From Gammaproteobacteria bacterium (GTDB taxonomy: Bacteria > Pseudomonadota > Gammaproteobacteria > VBWC01): a stretch of DNA of 64,000 nucleotides. Of the stretch, positions 9,146-18,133 are shown piece after piece. A program made the translations under genes and the position numbers. Within the stretch, counting starts at the first letter, position 1; the number at the start of each line of letters is the position of its first letter. The notes under the pieces were generated by a model that did not search any database, had not been told where the DNA came from, and worked only from the letters and a program-made list of their open reading frames with translations. The stretch spans positions 181,251 through 245,250 of the forward strand of contig VBWC01000003.1 of assembly GCA_006218035.1 (NCBI GenBank), read 5' to 3'.

Positions 9146-10222
9146 TTATTCGCGTTCTTTGTGCTGTGGCGACGCAGCGATTAACTCCTCATGTCCGTCG
9201 CCCGGTGTCCGGTGTGTTGTCAGACTTGCGTCGTCATGAGCATGCGCCACATCGAAATGCGGTTGGTCACTATCGTGTGTATGTTCGACCTCTGCATGGC
9301 TATGGGTGTTGTCGGCGTGGGTATGTAAATGCCCGTGATCATGATCATGCGCATGGAGATGGAAATGAACATGACCATCCGATCCGTGGACATGACGGTG
9401 CGCATGCAGGAAGTTCGATATGATTGTACGATGTTCGGAATCCATTTCCTCGGTTTGCAGTAACCCGTGCAACAACTCGTGGGTCATCAGTGCCAGCGGC
9501 AGTTCAAGGTTGTTTTGCTCAAGCAGGCGTCGATCATAAAGGATTTCGGAGGATGGGCCATCAGCCACGATTTTCCCGTCAACCAGCACGATGCAGCGGT
9601 TGCAGACCTCCAGTGCGATATCGAGATCGTGCGTACACAGTAATATGGTATTTTCGCAATGCTGCAGCCAGTGAATCAGTTTTCGCCGGTTCATTGGATC
9701 CATATTCGTCGACGGCTCGTCAAATACCAGAATGTCCGGTTGATAGGACAGTACGGTGGCGAGGGCCAAGCGCTTGCGCTCGCCAAAAGACAGATGAAAC
9801 GACGATCGCTCCTCAAAGCCGTCGAGACCCACGATGTGTAGCGCCTCGGTGGCCCGCGTTTCGATCTCTTCCCGCGGCAATCCAAGATTCAGTGGCCCGA
9901 ACGCGACGTCGTCGAATACCGTCGGACAGAACAGCTGATCATCCGGGTCCTGGAACACGATACCGATCATGCGCCGGATGCGATTCAGATTATCCGGGGA
10001 AACCTCGATTCCATTGATATACAGCTTGCCGGAAGTAGCCATCTGCACGCCGTTCAGGTGACTCATGAACGTGGATTTACCCGCGCCGTTGGGTCCGATC
10101 AACGCGACTTTCTCGCCAGAGCGAATATCGCAACTCAAGCCCTTCAGGACTTCGTGCCCGTCGGGATACGTAAATACGATGTCTTCTGCACTTATTGCGC
10201 TGGGTTTGGTCACGTTGTTCAT
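9146..10222 (-). CDS. nikO: Nickel ECF transporter ATPase with histidine-rich tail
   Basis: 358 residues from the ATG at 10222, chosen because GGATGG lies seven bases upstream; an ATG 15 bases earlier has no such site. ABC motifs are complete: Walker A GPNGAGKST, Q-loop VFQDPDDQLF, signature LSFGERKR, Walker B ILVFDEPS, H-loop CTHD. The fold is the CbiO/NikO energy-coupling type. The last 90 residues are unusual: some two dozen histidines in HxH and HxHD runs, a likely cytoplasmic metal store or sensor. Known NikO/CbiO proteins are generally near 250-280 residues, so this tail is an extra module. It is the last gene of the nikKLMQO operon, next to nikQ. It supplies ATP energy for Ni (less likely Co) import. 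Confidence 0.92.
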   Translation of the reverse strand: MNNVTKPSAISAEDIVFTYPDGHEVLKGLSCDIRSGEKVALIGPNGAGKSTFMSHLNGVQMATSGKLYINGIEVSPDNLNRIRRMIGIVFQDPDDQLFCPTVFDDVAFGPLNLGLPREEIETRATEALHIVGLDGFEERSSFHLSFGERKRLALATVLSYQPDILVFDEPSTNMDPMNRRKLIHWLQHCENTILLCTHDLDIALEVCNRCIVLVDGKIVADGPSSEILYDRRLLEQNNLELPLALMTHELLHGLLQTEEMDSEHRTIISNFLHAHRHVHGSDGHVHFHLHAHDHDHGHLHTHADNTHSHAEVEHTHDSDQPHFDVAHAHDDASLTTHRTPGDGHEELIAASPQHKERE

Positions 10223-10223
10223 C

Positions 10224-11012
10224 TTAGTACCATCCATCGGTGGCGACGGAAAAATGCCCGCTAAAATCTGTGACTACGAGTCCGGCAGCGACTATCAGTA
10301 CGATTACCGCTTTGACGTAGTCGGTGATGCCGGATCGGAACGTAACCAGCGTATGGAACTCGCCACGGTAGCCCTTGGACAACATGGCCTTGTAGATCCG
10401 CTCGGTACGTTCAAAACTGCGTACCAGTAACGTGCCGACGAAGTTACCGTAGGTGCGCAGCGTATTGCCGTTGGTGCCGGGTACAAATCCGCGCGCTTTC
10501 ATGCTGGTATTCATGCGGCGCATCTCTTCAAGCAATGTGTAGGTATACCGGTATGTAAACAGCAGCATCTGGATAAGCATGGGCGGGCATTTCAGGCGTT
10601 GCAGCGCGATCATGGATATATCGAAGCGCGCCGAGCCGAACAGCGCGAAACTTGTCAGAACTATCGCCAGCGCCTTGACAAAAATCAGCGTGGCCAGACG
10701 TAGTCCTTCCCACGTAAACGACAACCCGAGAAGATGGTTGTCAGCTGCGCCCGGATAGCTGAACGGAAGAATCAGAAAGAACGGTAAAAGAAACAGTATC
10801 ACCCACTGCATACTGTGCATGACAAAGTGATAGGGAAGGGCGCTGATCGTCATCAGGATGAACGCCATGACGAGGGCAGCGACTGACATCGGCAGCGTTT
10901 TCAAAAGTGCGACACCGAATATCAGGATCGCCAGAGACGCGATCTTCACGCGCGGATCCCAACGCTGTATCGTGGACTCTATATGGGAAAATCGGTCTAT
11001 ATCGAGTGGCAT
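10224..11012 (-). CDS. nikQ: Nickel ECF transporter T component (CbiQ family)
   Basis: 262 residues with six or so membrane helices. Two coupling motifs typical of ECF T components are present in the cytoplasmic helices: KARGF (about residue 170) and SKGYRG (about 215); these dock onto the ATPase. An AAGGT lies before the ATG. The gene sits between nikM and nikO with gaps of 1-6 bases, so all are in one transcript. It transmits ATP-driven movement from NikO to the substrate-binding NikM. Confidence 0.92.
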   Translation of the reverse strand: MPLDIDRFSHIESTIQRWDPRVKIASLAILIFGVALLKTLPMSVAALVMAFILMTISALPYHFVMHSMQWVILFLLPFFLILPFSYPGAADNHLLGLSFTWEGLRLATLIFVKALAIVLTSFALFGSARFDISMIALQRLKCPPMLIQMLLFTYRYTYTLLEEMRRMNTSMKARGFVPGTNGNTLRTYGNFVGTLLVRSFERTERIYKAMLSKGYRGEFHTLVTFRSGITDYVKAVIVLIVAAGLVVTDFSGHFSVATDGWY

Positions 11013-11018
11013 GGCCGG

Positions 11019-11639
11019 TTACCTTGCCCGAATCCCAGTCTGCCCGGCGAGGACTTCCGGTTTAACGCGCGCCAGGAAGCCCGTGCACGCGCCGACTACG
11101 GCGGCCTCTATGATCATGATCGGCACATGCGCCGCCAATACATAACCGGCCGTGGCAACGAAGGCTTCGCCCGCAGTCAGCAGGGCGAGCGCGAGAACGA
11201 TTCCGGAGCTGATGATACCGGTGGCGCCTGCCAGGGTACCGAACACCACCTCTCGTTTTGGAAATTCGAACCGCAGGCGCAATTGCCAGACAAGATAGGC
11301 CAGCAGCGCGCCGCCGCCAAGCATGATGGAATTGACGCCGATAACCGTCACACCACCATGCCCGAACAAGACGGTTTGCAGAATGATGCCGAGCATGATG
11401 GCGGGAAAAGCCCGCCAGCCAAGTACCACGCCGGCGAGGCCGTTAAGGATCAGATGGACGCTGCTCGGTCCGATCGGAAACTTGATCAGTGAGGCAATGA
11501 AAAATACCGCAGTGATCACCGAAATCTTCGGAATCTCTTCCAGATCCATGCGCCGCATGGTAAGCGCCGCGAGTATGGCGGTGCCGGCGAACCCGGCGAT
11601 CAGTACAGGGCCGGTAAGAATGCCATCAGCGATATGCAT
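11019..11639 (-). CDS. nikM: Nickel ECF transporter S component (CbiM/NikM)
   Basis: 206 residues, almost all membrane helices. The mature N-terminus MHIADG is the diagnostic metal-binding start of CbiM/NikM, in which the amino group, His2 and further His side chains coordinate Ni(II) or Co(II). FPIGPSSVHLILNG and LFGHGGVTVIGVN are further family blocks with metal-site histidines. CbiM of cobalt systems is usually paired with CbiN; here it is paired with NikK and NikL, which points to nickel. Confidence 0.93.
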   Translation of the reverse strand: MHIADGILTGPVLIAGFAGTAILAALTMRRMDLEEIPKISVITAVFFIASLIKFPIGPSSVHLILNGLAGVVLGWRAFPAIMLGIILQTVLFGHGGVTVIGVNSIMLGGGALLAYLVWQLRLRFEFPKREVVFGTLAGATGIISSGIVLALALLTAGEAFVATAGYVLAAHVPIMIIEAAVVGACTGFLARVKPEVLAGQTGIRAR

Positions 11640-11652
11640 GGATAAACCCGTG

Positions 11653-12291
11653 TCAGGACCTGGTGGCTTTACGCGCTTTCAGGTAATAAAAAATACCGAG
11701 AACGCCAAAGATATAACCGATACCGCCAACGATGGCGCCTAGTTCCTTTTCCTGACGCATCTCGGAAACACTGCGCATCAGCGGCAAGATCGCCTGTCCG
11801 ACCGCTCGCTCGATCGCGGGCTCCAGCGGCATGCCGTTGGCTGGCGCCATCGGTCCAGTTGTCACGGACGTTGGTGTTGGCGCATCGGTTTGAGCGGTTT
11901 GCATAGTGCTGCCCGGCGTTTCCGCACGCGCCTGGTCCACGGGAGTTTGGCCTGCCCCGCCAAGTTCATTGGCGAAGATCGTGTATTCAGTCTGGTGCCC
12001 CATGCCGGCGTTCAGAATAATCCGGACATCGCCCTTGGACGGGATCGGAACGGTGAGCTGTCCCTCGGCATCGGTCACACCGGACGCGAGCGTATTCCCG
12101 GTGGTGTCCAATAAGGTAACGTTCGCCTGCGCAGCCTTCTTGCCATCGGCAAAGTAGCCTTCAATAAGTATCTTGTCGCCTTCCGCGTAGGCAAACATGT
12201 TGACCTTGTGCGCGACTGCGGGGGACGCAGAAAATAACGCTGCGATCAGCATTATCCAGGTGCCGCGATGTGTTCTATCCGGTCGCATCAT
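11653..12291 (-). CDS. nikL: Nickel ECF accessory protein NikL (periplasmic domain plus one TM)
   Basis: About 212 residues. The start is one of two adjacent ATGs (12291 or 12288) behind GGAG, three bases from the nikK stop. It has a signal segment (MLIAALFSASPAVAHK, mature end with His), a carboxypeptidase-like beta domain (GDKILIEGYFADGKKA to the mid-100s), a Pro/Thr linker and a C-terminal membrane helix (IVGGIGYIFGVLGIFYYL). This is the layout of NikL, which replaces CbiN/NikN in NikKMLQO-type nickel importers. It probably helps load or open NikM. An in-frame upstream extension exists but overlaps nikK and is rejected. Confidence 0.85.
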   Translation of the reverse strand: MMRPDRTHRGTWIMLIAALFSASPAVAHKVNMFAYAEGDKILIEGYFADGKKAAQANVTLLDTTGNTLASGVTDAEGQLTVPIPSKGDVRIILNAGMGHQTEYTIFANELGGAGQTPVDQARAETPGSTMQTAQTDAPTPTSVTTGPMAPANGMPLEPAIERAVGQAILPLMRSVSEMRQEKELGAIVGGIGYIFGVLGIFYYLKARKATRS

Positions 12292-12293
12292 GT

Positions 12294-13082
12294 CTACTCC
12301 ATTACGTAAGTCTTTACCCACATGACCGCGCCGATCTCGACGGGATAATCCTTGCCTTCGTGCTGCATCGTCAATGCGCTGCGATTGAGCGCGGCAAAAC
12401 CCCACCAGCCGGCGCGCGGCATGACATAACTGAATACGCCATTGCCGTCCGCCTTGACGATCTGCGTGATGAACGGATCGGCCGGCGCGGACGATTTGCC
12501 GTCCTGATTGAAATATTCCACTTCCACCTCGGTATAGGGCGCCGGTTTGCCGTTGACCTTGACGATGCCCTGAAACAGGTTGCCGGCATACAGACCGTAC
12601 GGGCGGGTAAGCGGCACGATCTCGGCCGGCATGCCGAGTTCTTCATCCCAGCCGCTTTCGAGGCCGAATGCATTAACGATCACTTTCGTGTAATGCACGA
12701 TAAATAACTCTTCGTTCGACTCCCAATACGGTTGCGGTTCGACAAAAAAAATATGATCGCCCGGCCGTTTCAGTGTGTAGTCAACGCGGAACGCGTCGAA
12801 CATATCTCCGGCCCGATCGTGTCGGGACACCGGTTTCAGATCATCGCGCAGGTCAATGTCGTTGCCGCGGACACGTACGCCGATCCTGGCGGGCATCTTC
12901 ATCGGCATACCCAATCCCTCGAACGGGTGCCAGAACATGGCGTCGAGTTGTATCTGGCGATTTTCCGTCTGGGACACGATGTCGTCGGACGGAATCAGCA
13001 TCTGGAAATGCGCCATCGCAGGTGTCGTGCTCGCGATGGCGGAAAGCATGACGAAACAACGAAATAATTCGTGCCAGCGCAT
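12294..13082 (-). CDS. nikK: Nickel ECF accessory periplasmic protein NikK (DUF4198)
   Basis: 262 residues from ATG 13082 (GGTAG nine bases ahead; an in-frame TTG 15 bases upstream is less likely). A signal peptide ends at TPAMAHF, leaving His near the mature N-terminus. The body is a DUF4198 domain: FEGLGMPMKMP, PRAGWWGFAAL and the C-terminal AVMWVKTYV. DUF4198 proteins are the periplasmic NikK partners of nickel ECF importers. First gene of the operon, directly behind a palindromic operator. A second DUF4198 gene lies at 25446. Confidence 0.88.
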   Translation of the reverse strand: MRWHELFRCFVMLSAIASTTPAMAHFQMLIPSDDIVSQTENRQIQLDAMFWHPFEGLGMPMKMPARIGVRVRGNDIDLRDDLKPVSRHDRAGDMFDAFRVDYTLKRPGDHIFFVEPQPYWESNEELFIVHYTKVIVNAFGLESGWDEELGMPAEIVPLTRPYGLYAGNLFQGIVKVNGKPAPYTEVEVEYFNQDGKSSAPADPFITQIVKADGNGVFSYVMPRAGWWGFAALNRSALTMQHEGKDYPVEIGAVMWVKTYVME

Positions 13083-13100
13083 TGATCTGTCTACCAATTA

Positions 13101-13130
13101 GTATTAGGAGGTATTACAAAAAAGTAATAC
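13101..13130. promoter_or_regulatory. Candidate nickel-responsive operator
   Basis: A perfect inverted repeat GTATTAC-AAAAAA-GTAATAC (13111-13130), with a third half-site GTATTAG at 13101. GTATTA..TAATAC-like half-sites resemble NikR boxes (GTATGA..TCATAC in E. coli), and the position over the -10 of a nickel importer fits a repressor. No nikR gene is in the window, so the regulator is inferred. Confidence 0.5.
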
Positions 13131-13149
13131 TTTATATCTGTATTGTCAA
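13121..13149 (-). promoter_or_regulatory. Promoter of the nik operon (TTGACA-17-TACTTT)
   Basis: On the minus strand a perfect TTGACA (13149-13144) is followed at 17 bases by TACTTT (13126-13121), 39 bases ahead of the nikK start. The -10 lies inside the palindrome described separately, so a bound protein would block RNA polymerase. Confidence 0.55.
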
Positions 13150-13252
13150 TCATCGGCATCCGAATTCGATCCTTTAAGGCGCGCCAGGGCTCGCCAACCG
13201 GTAGTCTGTCGGCAACAGAAACTGAATAATTCGACCACGGCGAGAAATAATC

Positions 13253-13611
13253 ATGATATTCGTAAAGGCTGGCTGGTCAGAGGTATCAGCTGCGCGCTTT
13301 GGACGGATCCGCCAGGCCAGATCCGGGGCGACCATGTGCGTCGGCTCGACGAATTGCTGTTGGTGCTCGACGGGTGTTTGCAGATCAAGTGTAACGGCTG
13401 CTGCATAGTTGCAATGCCACGGGTTGCAAGCCTGATCCCCGCAGGCGCGAGGCACTCGGTTCGCAATACCGGCGGTACCACCGCCACCTGGTTGTACGGT
13501 TACCGGGTGGATGAGCGCAGCCGTGCCGCCGTCATGGGTCGCGCGTGCGCGCCTGCACGGCGGCGGCCAGCATTGCGGTATCGACATCGGTTGAGGTATC
13601 GACGCGGATGA
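13253..13611 (+). pseudogene. Cupin-domain protein with an apparent frameshift at its start
   Basis: The reading frame through 13258-13510 encodes a convincing single cupin: HDIRKGWLVRGI, ALWTDPPGQIRGDHV, DELLLVLDG, LIPAGARHSVRNTGGTTATWLYGYR. It has no ATG, GTG or TTG before a GTG at 13336, which would delete the first conserved strands. An ATG at 13253 behind GGCGAG is the natural start but is one base out of phase, so a single-base loss between 13253 and 13258 (or an assembly error) explains the pattern. The usual metal-binding His pairs of cupins are only partly present. The 3' end overlaps the convergent kinase gene by about 80 bases. Small cupins of this type have no fixed function. Confidence 0.5.
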
Positions 13612-15106
13612 CGAACCCGCCCTCGTCGCGCGTCAAGGGTTCCTGCGTCATAATCTGCTGTTCCAGCACCGCTACATTCGCGTCCGAGGCGTCCTGGCCA
13701 TGCTGTGCGCGATCGGCGATCCATTGCCGAAGCAACTGTTCAGGGGCATGAAAATCAATGATGACGAACGGGACGTCGAGCAGTGTCGCGAGACGACGAA
13801 ATGCGGCCCGTGATTCACGTTTCAGGAACGTCGCATCGACGATAGCCGGAAAGCCCGCTTCGATGATGCGTGTCGCGAGTTGCGCGAGGTGATCATAGGT
13901 TCGTTTGCTGCTGGCGGCGTTGTATAACCCGCTGTCGGGCGACGTTCCTGCACGGTCGGTCGCGCCCATGCCGGCGAGACGCTTTCTTTCGACATCGGAA
14001 CGAATGCGGACCGCGCCCAGTTTCTCCAGCAAAGGCTGACTGAAAACCGTTTTGCCGGACCCGGACAGGCCATGTGTGATAATCAACGCGGCTGGCGCCG
14101 GCCTCGTGTATTGCTCGGCCAGCGCGAGATAGCTGCGAAACAACTTCTCGATATCGCTTTTTTCAGTTGCCGTGACGTCATCTTGTTGTGCTCGTATCCC
14201 GGAGACCTTGGCGCGTACCATCGCGCGATATACCTGGTAAAAGCGCATGACGCGCAAGCCATCGTAATCGCCGGTGTGTTCCAGATACCGGTTCAGAAAA
14301 CGTGCACTGAACGTGCGCTGGTTACGGTCATCGAGATCCATCGTGACAAACGCGATTTCGCTGGCGACATCTATCCAGCGCAACGCCTCGCTAAACTCGA
14401 GACAATCGAACACGGTGACGGTGTCGTCGAGCAGTACCATATTGGCGAGGTGCATGTCGCCGTGGCACTCGCGAATGAATCCTGTGGCCTTGCGGTCCTG
14501 GAAGGCCAGCAGGTGCCGGGAATAGGCATTCTTGCTCCACGATTCAAGACGACCGGCCATATCGACATCCGCTTTCAGCGCGAGCACCGGACGTATCTGT
14601 GCGAAGTTTTCCATGACCGGACGGTAAACCGTTTCCGGTGTGCCGAACCGGCTGTCCGGACCCGCGGCCGGCAGTGCGGCGTGAAACCTGGCGACGGTAT
14701 CGGCGAGCTGGTCGATGTGGTCCGGCCGAAGTCCACCCGATGCCAGGACCTTGTCCAGCTGCAGTGCCTGCGGAAACTGCTTCATCCTGACGGCATACTC
14801 GATCGGCTCACCATCGCCGTTCAACCGCGGTGCCTCGACGGAACCCGTGATGCTGACGATGTCAAGGTAGAGTTGCGGGGCGAGCCGGCGGTTCAGGCGC
14901 AGTTCTGCCTCACAGCAATGCCGTCGTTGTTGCAGCGATGAGAAGTCGAGAAAACCGAGATTGACCGGCTTCTTGATCTTGTAGGCAAAGGGTCCGGTCA
15001 GGATTACCCACGAAATGTGCGTCTCGATCACGGCAAAGGCCGTTACCGGATGATCGTAGAGCTCGGCATGCTGTAACGATAAAATCAGTGTGGGACGGGT
15101 ATTCAT
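13532..15106 (-). CDS. Two-domain protein: aminoglycoside-phosphotransferase-like plus P-loop kinase
   Basis: 524 residues. Residues 1-330 are an APH/choline-kinase-like domain with CHGDMHLANMVLLDD (catalytic HGDxHxxN) and VFDCLEFSEALRWID (DCLEF metal loop). Residues 340-520 are a P-loop kinase domain with GLSGSGKT (Walker A), IRSDVERKR and VDATFL. This fusion is a widespread, uncharacterised bacterial family annotated as bifunctional aminoglycoside phosphotransferase/ATP-binding protein; a true resistance role is not implied. It is divergent from mrcB over an 88-base gap. Confidence 0.88.
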   Translation of the reverse strand: MNTRPTLILSLQHAELYDHPVTAFAVIETHISWVILTGPFAYKIKKPVNLGFLDFSSLQQRRHCCEAELRLNRRLAPQLYLDIVSITGSVEAPRLNGDGEPIEYAVRMKQFPQALQLDKVLASGGLRPDHIDQLADTVARFHAALPAAGPDSRFGTPETVYRPVMENFAQIRPVLALKADVDMAGRLESWSKNAYSRHLLAFQDRKATGFIRECHGDMHLANMVLLDDTVTVFDCLEFSEALRWIDVASEIAFVTMDLDDRNQRTFSARFLNRYLEHTGDYDGLRVMRFYQVYRAMVRAKVSGIRAQQDDVTATEKSDIEKLFRSYLALAEQYTRPAPAALIITHGLSGSGKTVFSQPLLEKLGAVRIRSDVERKRLAGMGATDRAGTSPDSGLYNAASSKRTYDHLAQLATRIIEAGFPAIVDATFLKRESRAAFRRLATLLDVPFVIIDFHAPEQLLRQWIADRAQHGQDASDANVAVLEQQIMTQEPLTRDEGGFVIRVDTSTDVDTAMLAAAVQARTRDP

Positions 15107-15194
15107 CCTGAAATTCCGGCATCGTCACCGTGCGATGGGTTATTATTACACACTAGGCTCGTCCCGTATTCGCTGAATCCATTCCATTACACCC

Positions 15195-17525
15195 ATGGCA
15201 AAGAAAACCAGAGCTCGACGCCGGGCGCGGCAGGCTGCACGTCGTTCACGTTGGCGATGGCTATGGGCGCTGCTATGCGTTGGCGTGGTGGTGCTGGCGG
15301 GGTATGTCGGTTATCTCGACTATCAGATCACCGCGCAGTTTGAAGGCAAACGCTGGGCGTTGCCGGCGCGCGTCTACGCGCGCCCCCTGGAGTTATATCC
15401 GGGGATGGCGCTGGACGCCGCCAGTTTGACGGAGGAGCTCGAGACACTGAAGTATCACAGTGTGCCGGCGCCGTCGTCGCCGGCGAGCTACTCGTTCGAC
15501 AGAGACGTCGTGCAAATCGTGACGCGGCCATTCATGTTTTGGGACAAGAACGAACCCTCGCAGAACGTCCGCTTGCGTTTTGATCAGAACCGCGTCGCCG
15601 ACATCGTGGACGAAACCAGCGGAGCGCCGCTGTCGCTGGTGCGGCTGGATCCGGCGCAGATCGGTGGTATCTACCCGTCACACAATGAAGACCGGGTGCT
15701 GGTCAAGTACGACGAAGTGCCGCAACTGTTGATCAAGTCGCTGATTGTGATCGAGGACCGCCACTTCAACGATCATATTGGTGTTGATCCGCGCGCGATC
15801 ACCCGCGCGATGCTGGCCAACGTGAAGGCGCGCGATATCGTCCAGGGCGGCAGCACGCTGACGCAGCAGCTCGTCAAGAACTATTTCCTGACCAGCGACC
15901 AGACCCTGTCGCGCAAACTCAACGAAGCGATCATGGCGCTGCTGCTTGAGTGGCATTACGACAAGCGTGAAATCATCGAGTCGTATCTGAACGAGGTCTA
16001 CCTGGGTCAGGATACCCACCGCGCGATACACGGTTTCGGTTTGGCCAGCCATTTCTATTTTGAGAAACCACTGGAAAAGCTCGAACCCCAGGAGGTGGCG
16101 TTGCTGGTCGCACTGGTCAAGGGTCCGTCGTACTACGATCCGCGGCGCCATGGCGATCGTGCATTGACGCGGCGCAACGTCGTTCTGGAAGTCATGGCGG
16201 AGCAGGGCGTCATCAGCGAAGCGGAGCGCATGCGGGCGCGTGCCCGGCCGCTGGGTGTGTCTGCCAGCGCGCGCAGCGGCATAACCACGTTCCCGGCCTT
16301 TCTGGATCTCGTCCGGCGCGATTTGCGGCGCGATTATCGCGAGGCGGACCTCACGTCGGAAGGGCTGCGCATTTTTACTACCCTTGATCCGCGCGTGCAG
16401 CGCGTCGTCGAGGCCAAGGTGGTGCAGCACATCGAGAAACTTGAACGGCAGCGCGGGCTGGCGGCCAAGACACTCGAAGCGGCGGTGATCGTGACGACCA
16501 CGGACGACGGCGAGATTCTCGCGATCGTCGGCGGGCGTGATCCGCGCTATGCGGGTTTCAACCGCGCGCTGGATGGCGTGCGTCAGGTCGGTTCGTTGAT
16601 CAAGCCGGCGGTCTATCTGACAGCGTTGCATAAAGGTACCGGGTATACATTGGCGACGCTGCTGGATGACCAGCCGCTGCTGGTTGAGGCCGCGCCGGAC
16701 CAGATGTGGCGCCCGCGCAATTACGACGGTATTTTCCGCGGCAGTGTGCCGTTGCATGTCGCACTGGCGCAGTCCTACAACGTGCCGACTGCCCGCCTGG
16801 GTATGGCGATCGGGGTCGAAAAGGTCGTCGCGACGTTGCACCGGCTGGGTATCGAACGCGATATCAAGGCGTATCCGTCTCTGCTACTGGGCGCGACGGT
16901 CTTGACGCCGCTCGAGGTTGCCCAGATGTATCAAACATTCGCCGCGCGCGGTTTTCGCGCGCCGTTGCGGGCGGTACGGGCGGTGATGTTGCCTGACGGC
17001 ACGCCGGTCAAGCGCTATGCACTGACCGTCGAGCAGGCGTTCGAACCGGAACCCGTATATCTGGTCAACAGCATGTTGAACGAGGTGGTGCGTAACGGCA
17101 CCGGGATGGCGCTGAGCTGGATGTTGCCCGAGGGACTCGTGACCGCGGGGAAGACCGGTACCACGGACGATTACCGGGACAGCTGGTTTGCGGGTTTTTC
17201 CGATAACCGGCTGGCGGTAGTCTGGGTAGGCAATGACGACAACCGGCCGGTCGGGCTGACCGGCGCGAGCGGTGCGTTACCGCTGTGGGGTGATATCATG
17301 CGCAACGTTGATGCGCAGCCCTTCGATCTGACGCCGCCCGAAGGAGTCGAGCGCGTGGCGATCGACAGTGCCAGCGGCCTGCGTGGCGGGTTCGGCTGCG
17401 ACAACGTCGTGGAGTTGCCGTTTATTGCAGGTACGGCGCCGCAGACGCTCGCGCCGTGTGCGGACGGTGACGTTACGCGCTCGATAGACCGGACCATCAA
17501 TTTTCTTAAAGGTGTATTTGAGTAA
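15195..17525 (+). CDS. mrcB: Penicillin-binding protein 1B, bifunctional peptidoglycan synthase
   Basis: 776 residues. A basic cytoplasmic tail and one membrane helix (residues 17-45) precede a UB2H-like region, then a glycosyltransferase-51 domain with EDRHFNDHIGVDPRAI, GGSTLTQQLVKN and a KLNEAIMALLLE helix (about residues 185-260). The transpeptidase domain has SLIKP (catalytic Ser, SxxK) near residue 472, SYN (SxN) and KTGTTDDYRDSWFAG (KTG) near 650. All catalytic motifs are intact. It polymerises lipid II and cross-links the peptides in the periplasm. The stop overlaps the next gene as TAATG. Confidence 0.96.
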   Translation: MAKKTRARRRARQAARRSRWRWLWALLCVGVVVLAGYVGYLDYQITAQFEGKRWALPARVYARPLELYPGMALDAASLTEELETLKYHSVPAPSSPASYSFDRDVVQIVTRPFMFWDKNEPSQNVRLRFDQNRVADIVDETSGAPLSLVRLDPAQIGGIYPSHNEDRVLVKYDEVPQLLIKSLIVIEDRHFNDHIGVDPRAITRAMLANVKARDIVQGGSTLTQQLVKNYFLTSDQTLSRKLNEAIMALLLEWHYDKREIIESYLNEVYLGQDTHRAIHGFGLASHFYFEKPLEKLEPQEVALLVALVKGPSYYDPRRHGDRALTRRNVVLEVMAEQGVISEAERMRARARPLGVSASARSGITTFPAFLDLVRRDLRRDYREADLTSEGLRIFTTLDPRVQRVVEAKVVQHIEKLERQRGLAAKTLEAAVIVTTTDDGEILAIVGGRDPRYAGFNRALDGVRQVGSLIKPAVYLTALHKGTGYTLATLLDDQPLLVEAAPDQMWRPRNYDGIFRGSVPLHVALAQSYNVPTARLGMAIGVEKVVATLHRLGIERDIKAYPSLLLGATVLTPLEVAQMYQTFAARGFRAPLRAVRAVMLPDGTPVKRYALTVEQAFEPEPVYLVNSMLNEVVRNGTGMALSWMLPEGLVTAGKTGTTDDYRDSWFAGFSDNRLAVVWVGNDDNRPVGLTGASGALPLWGDIMRNVDAQPFDLTPPEGVERVAIDSASGLRGGFGCDNVVELPFIAGTAPQTLAPCADGDVTRSIDRTINFLKGVFE

Positions 17526-18067
17526 TGGACAGCTATAAGTGGTTTTCGCGGCGCCTGATCGTCGGGCAGATGTCGGTGTTAATCAGCGGTTGCGCGGCGA
17601 TCCCGCTGTCGCAGTCGCCGTCGGTTCCGGAGCGTTTCCCGCCGGTGGAAGAACGGTCGCAAGCGGACGTGCCGGTAGAGGATCGCGGGCCGGCAGTCGC
17701 GCCAGCGCCGGAAGTTTCCGCGCTGCAACCGCCCGGACCGGCGGTCGTGGCGTTGCTGGATGATGCCGCGGCAAGGGAGCGGCAAGGCGACTACGATACC
17801 TCGATCGCGGTGCTGGAACGGGCGGTACGCATCGAGCCGCGCAATGCGCTGGTATGGCACCGGCTGGCGCGCGTCAATCTGCAGCATGGTAACGCAGCAC
17901 AGGCCGAGGCGATGGCAAAAAAATCGACGCAGTTCGCCGGCAACGATCAGCGGTTGCTGGCGGCGAACTGGCGCCTGATAGCGTCGGCCCGGCGTCAGCG
18001 TGGGGATCTTAAAGGTGCGGACGCGGCCGATGCACAGGCCGTCATTCTCGAATCGCCACGCAGGTAA
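17525..18067 (+). CDS. TPR-containing lipoprotein
   Basis: 180 residues. The N-terminus has a lipobox LISGC at residue 23, so the mature protein starts at Cys and is lipid-anchored. A Pro-rich linker leads to two tetratricopeptide units (AARERQGDYDTSIAVLERAV, then ALVWHRLARVNLQHGNAAQA). TAATG overlap with mrcB indicates translational coupling, as often seen in gammaproteobacteria, and suggests a role in regulating PBP1B or the cell wall machinery; that role is an inference from neighbourhood. Confidence 0.82.
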   Translation: MDSYKWFSRRLIVGQMSVLISGCAAIPLSQSPSVPERFPPVEERSQADVPVEDRGPAVAPAPEVSALQPPGPAVVALLDDAAARERQGDYDTSIAVLERAVRIEPRNALVWHRLARVNLQHGNAAQAEAMAKKSTQFAGNDQRLLAANWRLIASARRQRGDLKGADAADAQAVILESPRR

Positions 18068-18133
18068 GCAGGGTTGTCCGGCCGCGTTACGCGTGCGCCG
18101 GGAGGTGGACAAGGCAAACGTCGTCACGTTACA

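Noticed and set aside
13174-13587. 137-codon minus-strand frame
   Set aside because: Antisense to the cupin coding; no motif.
15678-16841. 387-codon minus-strand frame
   Set aside because: Antisense of mrcB, whose catalytic motifs are intact.
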